64,000 nucleotides of DNA, taken from assembly GCA_913020435.1 (NCBI GenBank), contig CAJVZZ010000013.1:32684-96683 (forward strand), read 5' to 3'. Positions 24,756-33,523 of the stretch are shown here, piece by piece. The notes below the pieces were generated by a model. It ran no database searches, was not told where the DNA came from, and saw only the letters and a program-made list of their open reading frames with translations. The number at the start of each line of letters is the position of its first letter. The first letter of the stretch is position 1. The DNA is from an uncultured Flavobacteriales bacterium (GTDB lineage Bacteria; Bacteroidota; Bacteroidia; Flavobacteriales_G; Salibacteraceae). A program made the position numbers and the translations under genes.

Positions 24756-25931
24756 TCAATTAGGATCAGAAAAATCTTTATTATTTAAGAAGTCCGAGTC
24801 GCTTAAAGCCTTTAAAAAAGCGACTAAATCAGCTTTTTCTTGAGTTGTCAAGTTCAATCCATCTGCTATTCCGCTTCCTGAACCATTAGCAGTATCGCCC
24901 GAAACCATAATTGGTTCAATATTTATTGAGTTTTTACGAATTCCTGAATTATAAAACTCCACTACTTCTTCTAATGTTTCAAACCGACCATCATGCATGT
25001 AAGGACCTGTATGCTCAACATTTCTTAACGTAGGAACTTTAAATTGACCTCTGTTTGTTTCATTTCTAGTGACAACAAAAAAGCCTTCCGAAGGATTATC
25101 ATCTAAACCATTATTCATGAAATCATTATTGGTAAACAGCATATTATCTGTTGAATGGCAATGAAAACAATCTCCTCCTCCACCGTTTTTACTAACCTCT
25201 CCGTTGAAAATTCTAAAACCTCTAGAAATTTGTTCCTCACCTGCCCCGAATTGAGGGCCAATATTTCTATCGTTTCCTGTTCTATCAACTGCCTTATCGA
25301 AGATTGAATTACTTGAAACTAAGGTCAACTCAAATTGAGTGATTGCTTTAGCCGCATGAGTAGAGTCGTAATCTGCAGTGCAAAATGCTTCGTAAAACAT
25401 TCTATTGTATACTTCTTCACCCTTCAATTTTACGATTGCATTTTTCCAAGTTTCGTGCATTTCAATAGGATCAATTACAGGAACTAATACTTGTTTTTCT
25501 AATGTTGAGCTCCTTCCATCCCAGAAGAAAGCGGGGGAATAAGCTAAGTTGAATAATGCCATTGAATTTTTAGTTCCCGATTTTCCATCTATACCTATTG
25601 ATAGCGCTCTCTTATTATCGGTAAATGCATAATTTTGATTGTGACAGCTTGCACAGGACATGGTATTATCACCACTCAATTTAGTCTCATAGAATAACTT
25701 ACGTCCCAACGCAATGCGTTCTTCAGTCATTTCAATATTCAATATTGGCGTCGGATAAGGAGGGAAATAAGTGGGTTGGATTAAACTATAGGGTGTTGTT
25801 TTACATTGATAACCTGCAGTAGTATCTGTCATATCGGGGAAAGGAGGTATTTCTATTTCATTCTTTTTACAAGATAAAATAACCGTAAAAAACAGTCCAA
25901 AGAACCCTAATATTTTCAATAACCTAATCAA
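24756..25931 (-). CDS. Di-haem cytochrome c peroxidase (MauG/CcpA family) lipoprotein
   Basis: N-terminal LGFFGLFFTVILSCKKNE is a lipoprotein signal with the Cys at about residue 21. Two c-type haem sites are present: SCASCHNQNY (about residue 95) and DCFHCHSTDN (about 255). The family motifs YSPAFFWDGRSSTLEKQ and YMHDGRFETLEEVVEFY fit MauG/CCP enzymes. It would reduce H2O2 or oxidise a protein substrate in the periplasm or on the outer membrane. The start overlaps the stop of the upstream subtilase by 4 bp, so the two are coupled. Confidence 0.92.
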   Translation of the reverse strand: MIRLLKILGFFGLFFTVILSCKKNEIEIPPFPDMTDTTAGYQCKTTPYSLIQPTYFPPYPTPILNIEMTEERIALGRKLFYETKLSGDNTMSCASCHNQNYAFTDNKRALSIGIDGKSGTKNSMALFNLAYSPAFFWDGRSSTLEKQVLVPVIDPIEMHETWKNAIVKLKGEEVYNRMFYEAFCTADYDSTHAAKAITQFELTLVSSNSIFDKAVDRTGNDRNIGPQFGAGEEQISRGFRIFNGEVSKNGGGGDCFHCHSTDNMLFTNNDFMNNGLDDNPSEGFFVVTRNETNRGQFKVPTLRNVEHTGPYMHDGRFETLEEVVEFYNSGIRKNSINIEPIMVSGDTANGSGSGIADGLNLTTQEKADLVAFLKALSDSDFLNNKDFSDPN

Positions 25932-27538
25932 TTTTCAATAATTATTTTTTTTCTAAAAATCTGATTATCAGCAATAAAGTTCAATAAATATATTCCAGCA
26001 GACAACTCTTGAGTCTCTATTAAAGTTGATGTGTTTTCAATTTTTTTTCGAAGGATTAAAACGCCATTCATATCAAAAATTTCAATACTTCCAATATAGA
26101 CTGTTTCAAATATAAAGCTTCCTTTACTTGGATTAGGAAAGACCTTTGCACTAATTGATAAACTTTGCTTATCAATTGCAGAAAGTACAAGAGCGTCTTG
26201 CGCAATCAATACTGCTTTATGCAAATCCAAACGACCTCCGCTAGTTGTAATAGTGTCAAATACCTCCAAAAGCTCAACACTTTGCCTCAGATATATTGCG
26301 CTTCTTAGTGCCATTGAATCAGGGCTTGAAGAGTAAAATTCTTGAGGATAAACCGCATACATTAAACCCAAAGCTGCCGTTGCCATTGGAGCTGCAAATG
26401 ATGAACCCCCTGCCTGACTTGTTGAGTTAACTGGAGAAGTTGTAAATATTTGCTTGCCCGGCGCCGCCATATCCATCGACTCTTTTCCGTATCCACCACC
26501 AAATAATTTATCTTGCTCATCACTGCGCGTTACGGTGATTAAATACTCTGAAGGGCAAGTACACGGAATATCTCCAACATCATCAATATCCACAACACTA
26601 TTAGGCCCTGCTCCGATACTTACAATTCCTACTCTACCCAATTGATCCAACAAACCGCACCAAATAGGAAACTCTGCAGGGAACTTTCTATCGACACCAA
26701 ACGATGAGTTTTGAGCGACAATGAATGCACCCGAATCTCCATGTGTCCTATTGTAGGTGCTTCGCATTTCAAGTATGTAGTTGTATGATTTAATTACAAC
26801 AGCTTCATTTGTGGAAGATCCTTGGACTGGAAGCATTTTTACCTTCCAGTTTAATCCAGCTATGTCTCTTCTATTATTTCCAACTCCTCCTATTATTCCT
26901 GCTATCTGAGTTCCGTGTTTGTCTATGGATCCCAATGAAGTTTTAGAAGAAACATAACCGGTGTCTTCATAAACATTCCAACCATCATAATCATCTATAT
27001 AACCATTCTTGTCATCGTCAATTCCATTCAAGGGAATTTCATGTTTGTTTTTCCAAAAATTGTCCTTAAGATCGCCATGTGAAATTTCAAAGCTTACATC
27101 TACAATTGCAATTACAATTTCCTGACTATCTATAGTAGAGCCTCCAGTAGTATAATCCCATGCCAGTGGAGCATTTATTTTATCTAAATACCATTGCCCA
27201 ATCGCATTAGGATCATTTGACGTTTTGCGCATTTCAATATTTGTATGATTGGGCTGTGCTATTTTCACCAGCGGTTCGTTAGTAAGAATTTTAATAGCAG
27301 CCGTAACCCCTATATGGGGATCTGAAAAAGAAAAAGAATAAATATTAGCAGAAGGAACGAGCGCCTCTTCAATAGTAAATCGTAATCCAGAGCTAAAGCT
27401 CAGTTCGTTTAAAAAGTATTTGACATCAACACCTTGCTCGAGCTGGACAATAACTTCACCCTCTTCCCACTCGGTTTGAGCGGATATTGAAATCGAATTA
27501 AAAACAACAAAACAGAAAAATGCAAAAAGAAATTTCAT
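25928..27538 (-). CDS. S8 subtilisin-like serine protease with T9SS type A sorting domain
   Basis: Signal peptide MKFLFAFFCFVVFNSISISAQ, a propeptide-like region to about residue 105, then the S8 domain. Catalytic Asp is in IVIAIVDVSFEISHGDL, His in KHGTQIAGIIGG, oxyanion Asn in AQNSSFG, and Ser in GGSSFAAPMATAALG. HGTQ replaces the common HGTH, but the catalytic His is kept. The C-terminal sorting domain runs from VFPNPSKGSF to FRKKIIIEN. It is translationally coupled to the di-haem peroxidase downstream. Likely a secreted or surface protease. Confidence 0.92.
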   Translation of the reverse strand: MKFLFAFFCFVVFNSISISAQTEWEEGEVIVQLEQGVDVKYFLNELSFSSGLRFTIEEALVPSANIYSFSFSDPHIGVTAAIKILTNEPLVKIAQPNHTNIEMRKTSNDPNAIGQWYLDKINAPLAWDYTTGGSTIDSQEIVIAIVDVSFEISHGDLKDNFWKNKHEIPLNGIDDDKNGYIDDYDGWNVYEDTGYVSSKTSLGSIDKHGTQIAGIIGGVGNNRRDIAGLNWKVKMLPVQGSSTNEAVVIKSYNYILEMRSTYNRTHGDSGAFIVAQNSSFGVDRKFPAEFPIWCGLLDQLGRVGIVSIGAGPNSVVDIDDVGDIPCTCPSEYLITVTRSDEQDKLFGGGYGKESMDMAAPGKQIFTTSPVNSTSQAGGSSFAAPMATAALGLMYAVYPQEFYSSSPDSMALRSAIYLRQSVELLEVFDTITTSGGRLDLHKAVLIAQDALVLSAIDKQSLSISAKVFPNPSKGSFIFETVYIGSIEIFDMNGVLILRKKIENTSTLIETQELSAGIYLLNFIADNQIFRKKIIIEN

Positions 27539-27574
27539 ACAATAACAATACGCAGCAAACTACAAAGGGTTTAG

Positions 27575-27916
27575 TTATCTAGACTTAATAAATCCAATTA
27601 TTGCCAATAAAAGTACTCCAACGCTTAAAACCATCACGCCTAATCTTAGTTTGTAGTCTGGAATAAACTTTCGACGGTATCTGCCAAGCGTCAAGTTGTT
27701 CAATTGATTGCTTGTACTTTCATCAATTCGTTTAATTCCAAAGTAGTAAACAAGTCGGTCTCCTTTCTTCTCGTTATAACGTTCAAAGTGAAGTTTGTAT
27801 TCTATAAGTAATGTTTCAAAATAGTTTGCCTGATCAGGTTTAGTAAAATGATAAACATTATAACTTTTATCGGTAGGGTGAATACGGTAATTCGTTAAAT
27901 CGAAAAAATGATCCAT
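27575..27916 (-). CDS. Small hypothetical protein with C-terminal membrane helix
   Basis: The 113-residue protein has a soluble N-terminal part (about 1-85) followed by one membrane segment, LGVMVLSVGVLLLAIIGFI. It starts 1 bp inside the end of the M23 peptidase gene (ATG/TAA overlap), so it is coupled to it. The N-terminal part mentions no recognised motif. Possibly an inner-membrane accessory to the peptidase, from context only. Confidence 0.65.
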   Translation of the reverse strand: MDHFFDLTNYRIHPTDKSYNVYHFTKPDQANYFETLLIEYKLHFERYNEKKGDRLVYYFGIKRIDESTSNQLNNLTLGRYRRKFIPDYKLRLGVMVLSVGVLLLAIIGFIKSR

Positions 27917-29031
27917 TATATAACTCTAATTTTTTGCCCAACTTGGAGCGGTGTGTTTCTTCGAATTCCGTTTATCTTACAAAGATCATTGCACGTTGTA
28001 CCATATTCCTCTGCAATCTTAAATAAATAATCTCCTTTTCGGACGGTATAATATTCTACTCCATCAGGAATGGCTGTAAATCCCCATGAGTTTTTTACTA
28101 GAGTTACTTTATTAGAAATTAGAGATTTTTCCTTGAAGTTGATAAGCTGATCAGGATTAAGAGCAACACCTTTAAACCGGACTTCAAAATGCAAGTGACT
28201 ACCAGAACTATTTCCAGAACTACCGCCTAAGGCAATTACATCGCCGGCTTTTACATCGTCTCCAGCTGCAACCTTAAACCTGTGCAGGTGAGCATACAAT
28301 GTTTCAAGTCCATTATCATGCCTAACAACCACTACTCTTCCATAACCTCCAAAATAACCCGCGAATCGAACTTTTCCAGAAAAGGCACTTTTCACCTGAT
28401 CCCATACCTGTAGGTCTAAATCTATACCTCGATGCGTCCTACCCCAACGATATCCATATCTAGAAGTAATGACTATTTTATCAACTGGCGAAGCATAATC
28501 ACCAAAACTTTTATCCACCAGTTTTAGGCGCTGTGTAGTATCCGATTTATATAATTTAAGGCTATAAGGATGCGGTTTAGTAGTTATCCAAGAACCATAA
28601 ATTAAATGTGCAGGATAATCTGAATTGTGATCCAAATAAGCAAACTCTTCTTCAGCATCTGAAAAATCGTGATCGATTAAAAACAAATTTATTTGATTGA
28701 TAAGCGCGTAATGTTCATCTCCAGATTCAAACAAACTATCCATCAGCAGAGCTGCTTCTAGCTTTGTAAGTGTCTTTACAGTCAAAAACAGTTCAATTTG
28801 ACTCATTATTAGAGCTGGTGGTTTTTCCAACTTCTTTAACGAATCATAATGCAATTGAATATGTTCATCGTCCAATTTTTCCAGCGTATTGAAAAGTGTT
28901 TGATCTCCATACATTACTACCGCTTTCTTGACTGGCTTTTCAGTTTCAGTTTCTTTAGTGATAAACGATAGGCTAAGACCAGCATATATCAACAGTACAA
29001 ATAGGTATTTTAGGGACGAAGTCAAGATCAT
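27916..29031 (-). CDS. M23 family (LytM) peptidoglycan peptidase with C-terminal LysM
   Basis: Murein endopeptidase or amidase-activator type protein. An N-terminal hydrophobic signal (LTSSLKYLFVLLIYAGLSLSF) is followed by a helical region of about 130 residues. The M23 domain has Zn ligands in HRGIDLDL and HLHFEVRFKG and the GGYGRVVVVRHDNGLETLYAHL core. A LysM domain ends the protein (YTVRKGDYLFKIAEEYGTT to GQKIRVI). All metal ligands appear intact, so it may be an active enzyme rather than a NlpD/EnvC-like activator. Secreted to the periplasm. Confidence 0.9.
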   Translation of the reverse strand: MILTSSLKYLFVLLIYAGLSLSFITKETETEKPVKKAVVMYGDQTLFNTLEKLDDEHIQLHYDSLKKLEKPPALIMSQIELFLTVKTLTKLEAALLMDSLFESGDEHYALINQINLFLIDHDFSDAEEEFAYLDHNSDYPAHLIYGSWITTKPHPYSLKLYKSDTTQRLKLVDKSFGDYASPVDKIVITSRYGYRWGRTHRGIDLDLQVWDQVKSAFSGKVRFAGYFGGYGRVVVVRHDNGLETLYAHLHRFKVAAGDDVKAGDVIALGGSSGNSSGSHLHFEVRFKGVALNPDQLINFKEKSLISNKVTLVKNSWGFTAIPDGVEYYTVRKGDYLFKIAEEYGTTCNDLCKINGIRRNTPLQVGQKIRVI

Positions 29032-29126
29032 GCAAATTTATAAGATTATTCCCTTAACATTAAATGCAAGACAATTGTTCAAAATCATAAAGGGTCTTCC
29101 TAGTCTATTTTTGCAAAAAATAAGAT

Positions 29127-29654
29127 TTGGAATACTTAAAAATTATAGCAGTAGGAATTTTCACGCTACTTGTAGCTTTCTTATCATTTTGTGTCTTATC
29201 ACCAAAAAAAGTTGCAGCCTCAAAAACAATTGTAGTGCATCATTCTAAGGAAAGCGTAATTAAGGATTTGACTGATCTAGAATTCTGGCAGCAATGGCAT
29301 CCATACTTAGACTCAGCTAAAGAAGAAAGTATTATTAATAGCTCTAACTCCATTGAATGGCTCAGTAATACAAATACAGGAGGAAAAATTGAAGTAGATT
29401 TCCATCCCGATAGTGGGCGAATTTCTTTCACGACTGCATTTGAAAAAGATGGCATTTGGAAAGCATATCAGGGAGAGTTTTTGTTTGAAGGAAACGAGAG
29501 GGAAACTAAAATTAGTTGGATTTACGTGGGCGAAGAATTTCCCTTTCTAAAACGTCCTGCGAATTATTTCATTAAAGAAGTAATAGAAAAAACTATGGAG
29601 CGTGGGCTCTTTCGCCTCAAAAATTCACTCCGTCAAAAAGATTATCCTCAGTAA
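29127..29654 (+). CDS. SRPBCC (polyketide cyclase/START-like) protein with N-terminal anchor
   Basis: Starts at TTG 29127; no ATG fits. The N-terminal helix LKIIAVGIFTLLVAFLSFCVL anchors it. It is followed by a START-like fold of about 140 residues (ASKTIVVHHSKESVIKDLTDLEFWQQWHPYLD, then a beta-sheet and the long C-terminal helix NYFIKEVIEKTMERGLFRLKN). Members bind lipophilic molecules, but the ligand here is unknown. The 95-bp divergent region with the M23 gene should hold both promoters. Confidence 0.75.
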   Translation: MEYLKIIAVGIFTLLVAFLSFCVLSPKKVAASKTIVVHHSKESVIKDLTDLEFWQQWHPYLDSAKEESIINSSNSIEWLSNTNTGGKIEVDFHPDSGRISFTTAFEKDGIWKAYQGEFLFEGNERETKISWIYVGEEFPFLKRPANYFIKEVIEKTMERGLFRLKNSLRQKDYPQ

Positions 29655-29698
29655 AAAAATAGTATTTCCGTTAAATATCAGAACGCATAATAGTACTT

Positions 29699-30147
29699 GA
29701 AAAGATAAAACACTCGACAACAAGTATTACAAGCCTTTCAATTTTTTCGATTGTATTTTTTGGATGTAAAAAAAGCAAATCGAAATTCCTGCTGTTCCTG
29801 AAGTTATTGTTGCTGAAACTTCTGCAGTATACTCGTTAAGGTTTGAGGGGAATTGCAGTTTAGTTAATCAAGCTACAAAATATCCTGTAAACGCTCATTT
29901 TTCCCCACTAGTAGGTTCGGTGCACAATAGCAGAACTGAAGTTATTCGTCTGGATAGAATTGCTTCACCAGGAATTAAAACCATGGCAGAATCTGGAAGA
30001 ACGAGTCCGTTGAGTATTGAATTGGGTAATGTTATTTCTAACGGCGCTGGTGCTGCGTTAATTGTCGCTGACAATGGGCTTGCTAATGGCATTGAATCGC
30101 TATGCAACACATTCCAAAACCCTGACTACTGGTATAAATATACCTAA
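29699..30147 (+). pseudogene. Spondin-domain lipoprotein, frameshifted and truncated
   Basis: One frame (from about 29699) reads a lipoprotein signal ending SIFSIVFFGCKKSK. It is interrupted at a run of seven A residues (29768-29774). A single extra A would join it to the next frame, QIEIPAVPEVIVAETSAVYS, which runs on as a clear Spondin_N domain: RFEGN, NAHFSPLVGSVHNS, ASPGIKTMAESGRTSPL. No start codon is visible before the signal peptide. The end of the domain (usual PSPDWFVG motif) is replaced by PDYWYKYT and a stop. The track shows only the 75-residue internal piece (29920-30147). Inactive unless the A-run is a sequencing error. Confidence 0.7.
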
Positions 30148-30562
30148 AGTTACCATTTGGCCTCGTTCTAAAAGGCTGAGAATTGATCTACTAATATTAG
30201 CAGAAAGAACCACTTAATTTTGTGTTTTGTTTTATAATAACCGCTTGTGTTTTATAAATTGGGCAATTGTTTTGATGATTACTAAGTCACTCATGGAATA
30301 CCAACGTCCGTATTAAATATCAGTCATTACATTTAATTTTAATCATTAATTCATGAATAACTCCTTTAATATTAGTGATTTATAATTAGTTGTAAAGTAA
30401 TTAATAAATGATTACTCATTAATTAATGTATATAATTAGTATTAGCGAATGATAAAGCATTCAAAATTACAAATGAAGAAAATTGAATATTAAAAATAGG
30501 AGTAATAACTTTTAATGGAATGATTAATCGTTAGCTCTGCTTGGAGAAAAAAAATAAGGCAT
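30148..30562. other. AT-rich non-coding stretch
   Basis: About 415 bp with no credible frame on either strand. It is very AT-rich, with irregular ATTAAT/TTAAT repeats around 30340-30470. The first part follows the truncated spondin pseudogene and may be further decayed gene material. Confidence 0.6.
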
Positions 30563-30599
30563 AAAAAAAGCCTCACATTTACATGTGAAGCTTTTTTTT
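30563..30599 (-). terminator. Terminator of tRNA-Asp
   Basis: AAGCcTCACAT-ttac-ATGTGAaGCTT stem flanked by A7 and T8 runs, so it can work on both strands. It sits directly after the tRNA on the minus strand. Confidence 0.8.
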
Positions 30600-30602
30600 C
30601 AG

Positions 30603-30676
30603 CGGTCCGGACGAGACTCGAACTCGCGACCCCCTGCGTGACAGGCAGGTATTCTAACCAACTGAACTACCGGACC
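30603..30676 (-). tRNA. tRNA-Asp (anticodon GTC)
   Basis: Read on the minus strand: acceptor stem GGTCCGG pairs with CCGGACC, discriminator G. The D arm contains AGTTCAGTTGGTTAGA, the anticodon stem-loop is CCTGCCTGTCACGCAGG with GTC, and the T loop is GTTCGAGTC. Length is 74 nt. The 3' CCA is not encoded. A terminator follows within 10 bp. Confidence 0.97.
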
Positions 30677-30828
30677 TTTTAAATTTCCAAGGGAAATTTA
30701 AAACGATTACTCTTCCGAGCAATCTAAAAATCTTATTTCTTAGAACTATCGTCTACGTCTAGACGAGCGGCAAAATTAATCGTTTTTAATACCTCTACAA
30801 GCGATTAAAAATATTTTTCAAAATAATT

Positions 30829-31599
30829 TCAATTATTGTTTTTCGCCTCTTCCCAGAGCACATCCATTTCACCCAAAGTCATCTTACTCAACTCCTTACC
30901 TTGCTCTTTCACCTTACTTTCTAAAAATTGAAATCGCTTTATAAATTTTTTATTAGTCCTTTCCAGCGCAGTTTCAGGATCTATGTCAATAAATCGAGCA
31001 TAATTTATGACCGAAAAGAGCACATCTCCCATTTCATCTTCAATACGATTAATATCTGCATTAGCATCAACCTCAACCTTCAATTCATCTAGCTCCTCCT
31101 GAACTTTCGCCCAAACTTGCTCCTTATTATCCCAATCAAAACCAACACCTCTTGCTTTTTCTTGAATTCTATTTGCTTTTACCATAGCAGGTAAAGATTT
31201 TGGCACTCCTTGCAAAACAGATGTTTTTCCTTCTTTCAATTTTAACTGCTCCCAATTAGCCTTTACCTCCTCCTCATCTGCAACTTCCACATCACCATAA
31301 ATATGAGGGTGACGGTGTACCAGTTTATCGCAAATTCCATTCAATACGTCAGTAATGTCAAATGCTCCTTTTTCGTCTGCAATTTTCGAATAGAAAACCA
31401 TGTGAAGCATAATGTCACCTATCTCTCCTTTTAACTCGTCTAAATCGTTATCCACAATTGCATCGGCAAGTTCATAGGTTTCTTCTATGGTTAGTTTCCT
31501 CAAAGATTCTAAGGTTTGCTTTTTATCCCATGGACACTTTTCCCTAAGTTCATCCATTATATCTAACAGCCTTTTAAAAGCAATAAGTCGTGTATCCAT
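30829..31599 (-). CDS. mazG: Nucleoside triphosphate pyrophosphohydrolase MazG
   Basis: House-cleaning enzyme hydrolysing NTPs to NMP and PPi. Start at ATG 31599 (MDTRLIAFKRLLDIMDELREKCPWDKKQT) gives about 256 residues, the MazG norm; the track start at 31632 adds an unconserved leader. The first MazG domain has EETYELADAI and LKGEIGDIMLHMVFYSKIA. The second has EELDELKVEVD and IEDEMGDVLFSVINYARF. Both metal-binding ExxE/ExxD sets are intact. It stands alone between the tRNA and the divergent PagL-like gene. Confidence 0.95.
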   Translation of the reverse strand: MDTRLIAFKRLLDIMDELREKCPWDKKQTLESLRKLTIEETYELADAIVDNDLDELKGEIGDIMLHMVFYSKIADEKGAFDITDVLNGICDKLVHRHPHIYGDVEVADEEEVKANWEQLKLKEGKTSVLQGVPKSLPAMVKANRIQEKARGVGFDWDNKEQVWAKVQEELDELKVEVDANADINRIEDEMGDVLFSVINYARFIDIDPETALERTNKKFIKRFQFLESKVKEQGKELSKMTLGEMDVLWEEAKNNN

Positions 31600-31678
31600 A
31601 ATTATAATTGACAGTATATTCACAAAAGTCATCCAATTTAGAATTGTGTAACTAAATTCGCTGAACTATTTAATAAGT

Positions 31679-32794
31679 TTGACACAAAGAATTCTCATAA
31701 TCCTTTTTCTAGTTCTATTGCAGTTTTTTTCCGCACATGCTCAAGAACAGGACACTTCAAAATTTCGGCTAATAACTAAGATTAGTTATCACAATGGTTT
31801 ACTACTTCCGCATAGAATCGCAATGCAACACATTCCAAAAGAAACCACCAACGGATTCGAATTAAACTTTGAAAAATCTTCTAACGGAACAAAAGCTTGG
31901 GAAAAGCTTTATAATAATCCAACTTTTGGAGTCTCTTTACTATACACCTCCACCGGAAATTATGAGGCTTTAGGCAATGCTTTTGGCGCCAATGCCTATT
32001 TGCTTCTACCAATTTTCAGTACTGCTAAATTTAAACTCCAAACTAGTTGGGGCTGGGGATTTGGATACATTGGAAAGAAATTTGACCGTCTCAGCAACTA
32101 TAAAAACAACGCTATTGGATCCCACTTTAATCTTTTTGGTTCATTAAAGATAAAATCAGAAATATATGTTAGTACCGTTGATGCTATATTGATAGGTGCT
32201 GCATTCAACCATTGGAGTAATAGTGGTATTCGAAAACCCAATTTAGGAATCAATATTCCTACTTGGAGCATTGGATATCTACATAAGTTTTATGAACCTT
32301 TTCCTAAATCTCAGAAGCTTACAAAGCTCGAAAGAAAAGCATATAATCCAGCGCTTAAAAATGAATTTACCGTAATGCCTATTCTGGGATTTACCTCAAT
32401 AGGTATTCATGATCAGAATATTTATCAAGCCTATGCCTTTCAATTAAATTACAGCCGGTTATGGAGTGCTAAATACAAGATTAATTGGAGTTGGGACCTG
32501 TTTTATAACACCGCTTTTAAAGAGATGATGCAACGAAATATCGAAACAAAAGACAATACTGCTTTACAATCAGGAATTATGGCATCTTATGAGCAAACAA
32601 TAGGTAGAGTAGGCATTATTTTCGGGTGGGGAACATACCTATTTGATCAGACAAAGCGCGGCGACCCTTTTTATCATCGATTTGGCACTCGCTTCGGTAT
32701 CACCGAAAACATAATCATTAACACAACTCTGCATACCCATTGGGCTGTTTCAGACCATTTGGAAATAGGTGTAGGTTATAAATTTAGACGATAG
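31679..32794 (+). CDS. Outer-membrane acyloxyacyl hydrolase (PagL-like lipid A deacylase)
   Basis: Starts at TTG with a signal peptide (RILIILFLVLLQFFSAHAQ). The first half is a beta-barrel with the PagL-type signature FNHWSNSGIRKPNLGIN, containing the catalytic His-x-Ser pair and Asn. The region WGWGFGYIGKKFDRLSNYKN precedes it. The second half, about 150 residues, repeats barrel-like strands ending GVGYKFRR, which makes the protein (371 aa) about twice PagL length, as often seen in this phylum. Predicted to remove a lipid A acyl chain. The GIN-domain lipoprotein gene follows with no gap. Confidence 0.82.
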   Translation: MTQRILIILFLVLLQFFSAHAQEQDTSKFRLITKISYHNGLLLPHRIAMQHIPKETTNGFELNFEKSSNGTKAWEKLYNNPTFGVSLLYTSTGNYEALGNAFGANAYLLLPIFSTAKFKLQTSWGWGFGYIGKKFDRLSNYKNNAIGSHFNLFGSLKIKSEIYVSTVDAILIGAAFNHWSNSGIRKPNLGINIPTWSIGYLHKFYEPFPKSQKLTKLERKAYNPALKNEFTVMPILGFTSIGIHDQNIYQAYAFQLNYSRLWSAKYKINWSWDLFYNTAFKEMMQRNIETKDNTALQSGIMASYEQTIGRVGIIFGWGTYLFDQTKRGDPFYHRFGTRFGITENIIINTTLHTHWAVSDHLEIGVGYKFRR

Positions 32795-33523
32795 ATGAAA
32801 GTAATTTTATGTTCATTTTTCATCGCAATTTTATCTTTATTAGTTAGCTGCGAAAAATGTTTAAATAAAAAGGGGGCTGTGCAAACTGTCCAGCATTCTC
32901 TAGAGACTTTTAACGAATTAGATATTGAAGGAAAATTCAACATAACTCTGGTTCAGAATACAAAAAACAGAATAACATTTATAGCACATCAAGGTATAAT
33001 AGAATTACTCAGATATGAAGTTGTAGACAAAAAACTGACACTAACTAATAATAACAAATGCAGCAATATCAATGGTTATGCTGATTGGGTTGATATAAAA
33101 ATTGAAATGGACTCGCTTTCATATGGAAGGTTTTCTGTACCAGGGATATTAACAAATGAGGGCATTCTTAAATGGACGGCATGCTCTCTGTTTGTTGATA
33201 ATTGTAATCTAGAAACGAACTTGAATATTGACATGAACCAATTTGAAATTACTCTGGATGGAGGGAGCTCAACCATCAATTTAGCTGGTAAATGCAATCG
33301 AACAGAATACTATAACAATGGCGTAGGCCATATTTATGGTAAAGACCTAATCAGCAAAAAACTCTATATCTACTCTATCGGTACAGGGATTCTTGAGGGC
33401 ACTGCAAAAGATTATTTCGCTACCTCATTGCACGGATCAGCTGTAGCGCATTACTATGGAAATCCAACAACAGTTTCTATTGATATAGTTGGAAGTGAAG
33501 GTGCCGAGGCAATTAAGTTATAA
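32795..33523 (+). CDS. GIN-domain (DUF2807) lipoprotein
   Basis: Signal peptide FFIAILSLLVSCEKC with lipobox Cys at about residue 20. The remainder forms the right-handed beta-helical GIN/DUF2807 domain: HSLETFNELDIEGKFNITLVQ, DWVDIKIEMDSLSYGRFSVPG, TLDGGSSTINLAGKCNRTEYYN, and LHGSAVAHYYGNPTTVSIDIVGSEG. Such proteins are common cell-surface or periplasmic proteins of unknown function in Bacteroidota. The start directly abuts the preceding stop, so the gene is co-transcribed with the PagL-like gene. Its stop abuts the purB stop on the other strand. Confidence 0.85.
   Translation: MKVILCSFFIAILSLLVSCEKCLNKKGAVQTVQHSLETFNELDIEGKFNITLVQNTKNRITFIAHQGIIELLRYEVVDKKLTLTNNNKCSNINGYADWVDIKIEMDSLSYGRFSVPGILTNEGILKWTACSLFVDNCNLETNLNIDMNQFEITLDGGSSTINLAGKCNRTEYYNNGVGHIYGKDLISKKLYIYSIGTGILEGTAKDYFATSLHGSAVAHYYGNPTTVSIDIVGSEGAEAIKL

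Noticed and set aside
30340-30470. ATTAAT-rich stretch as an origin or CRISPR-like repeat
   Set aside because: Repeats are irregular, with no fixed unit or spacers, and no replication genes nearby. No CRISPR array was seen anywhere in the window.
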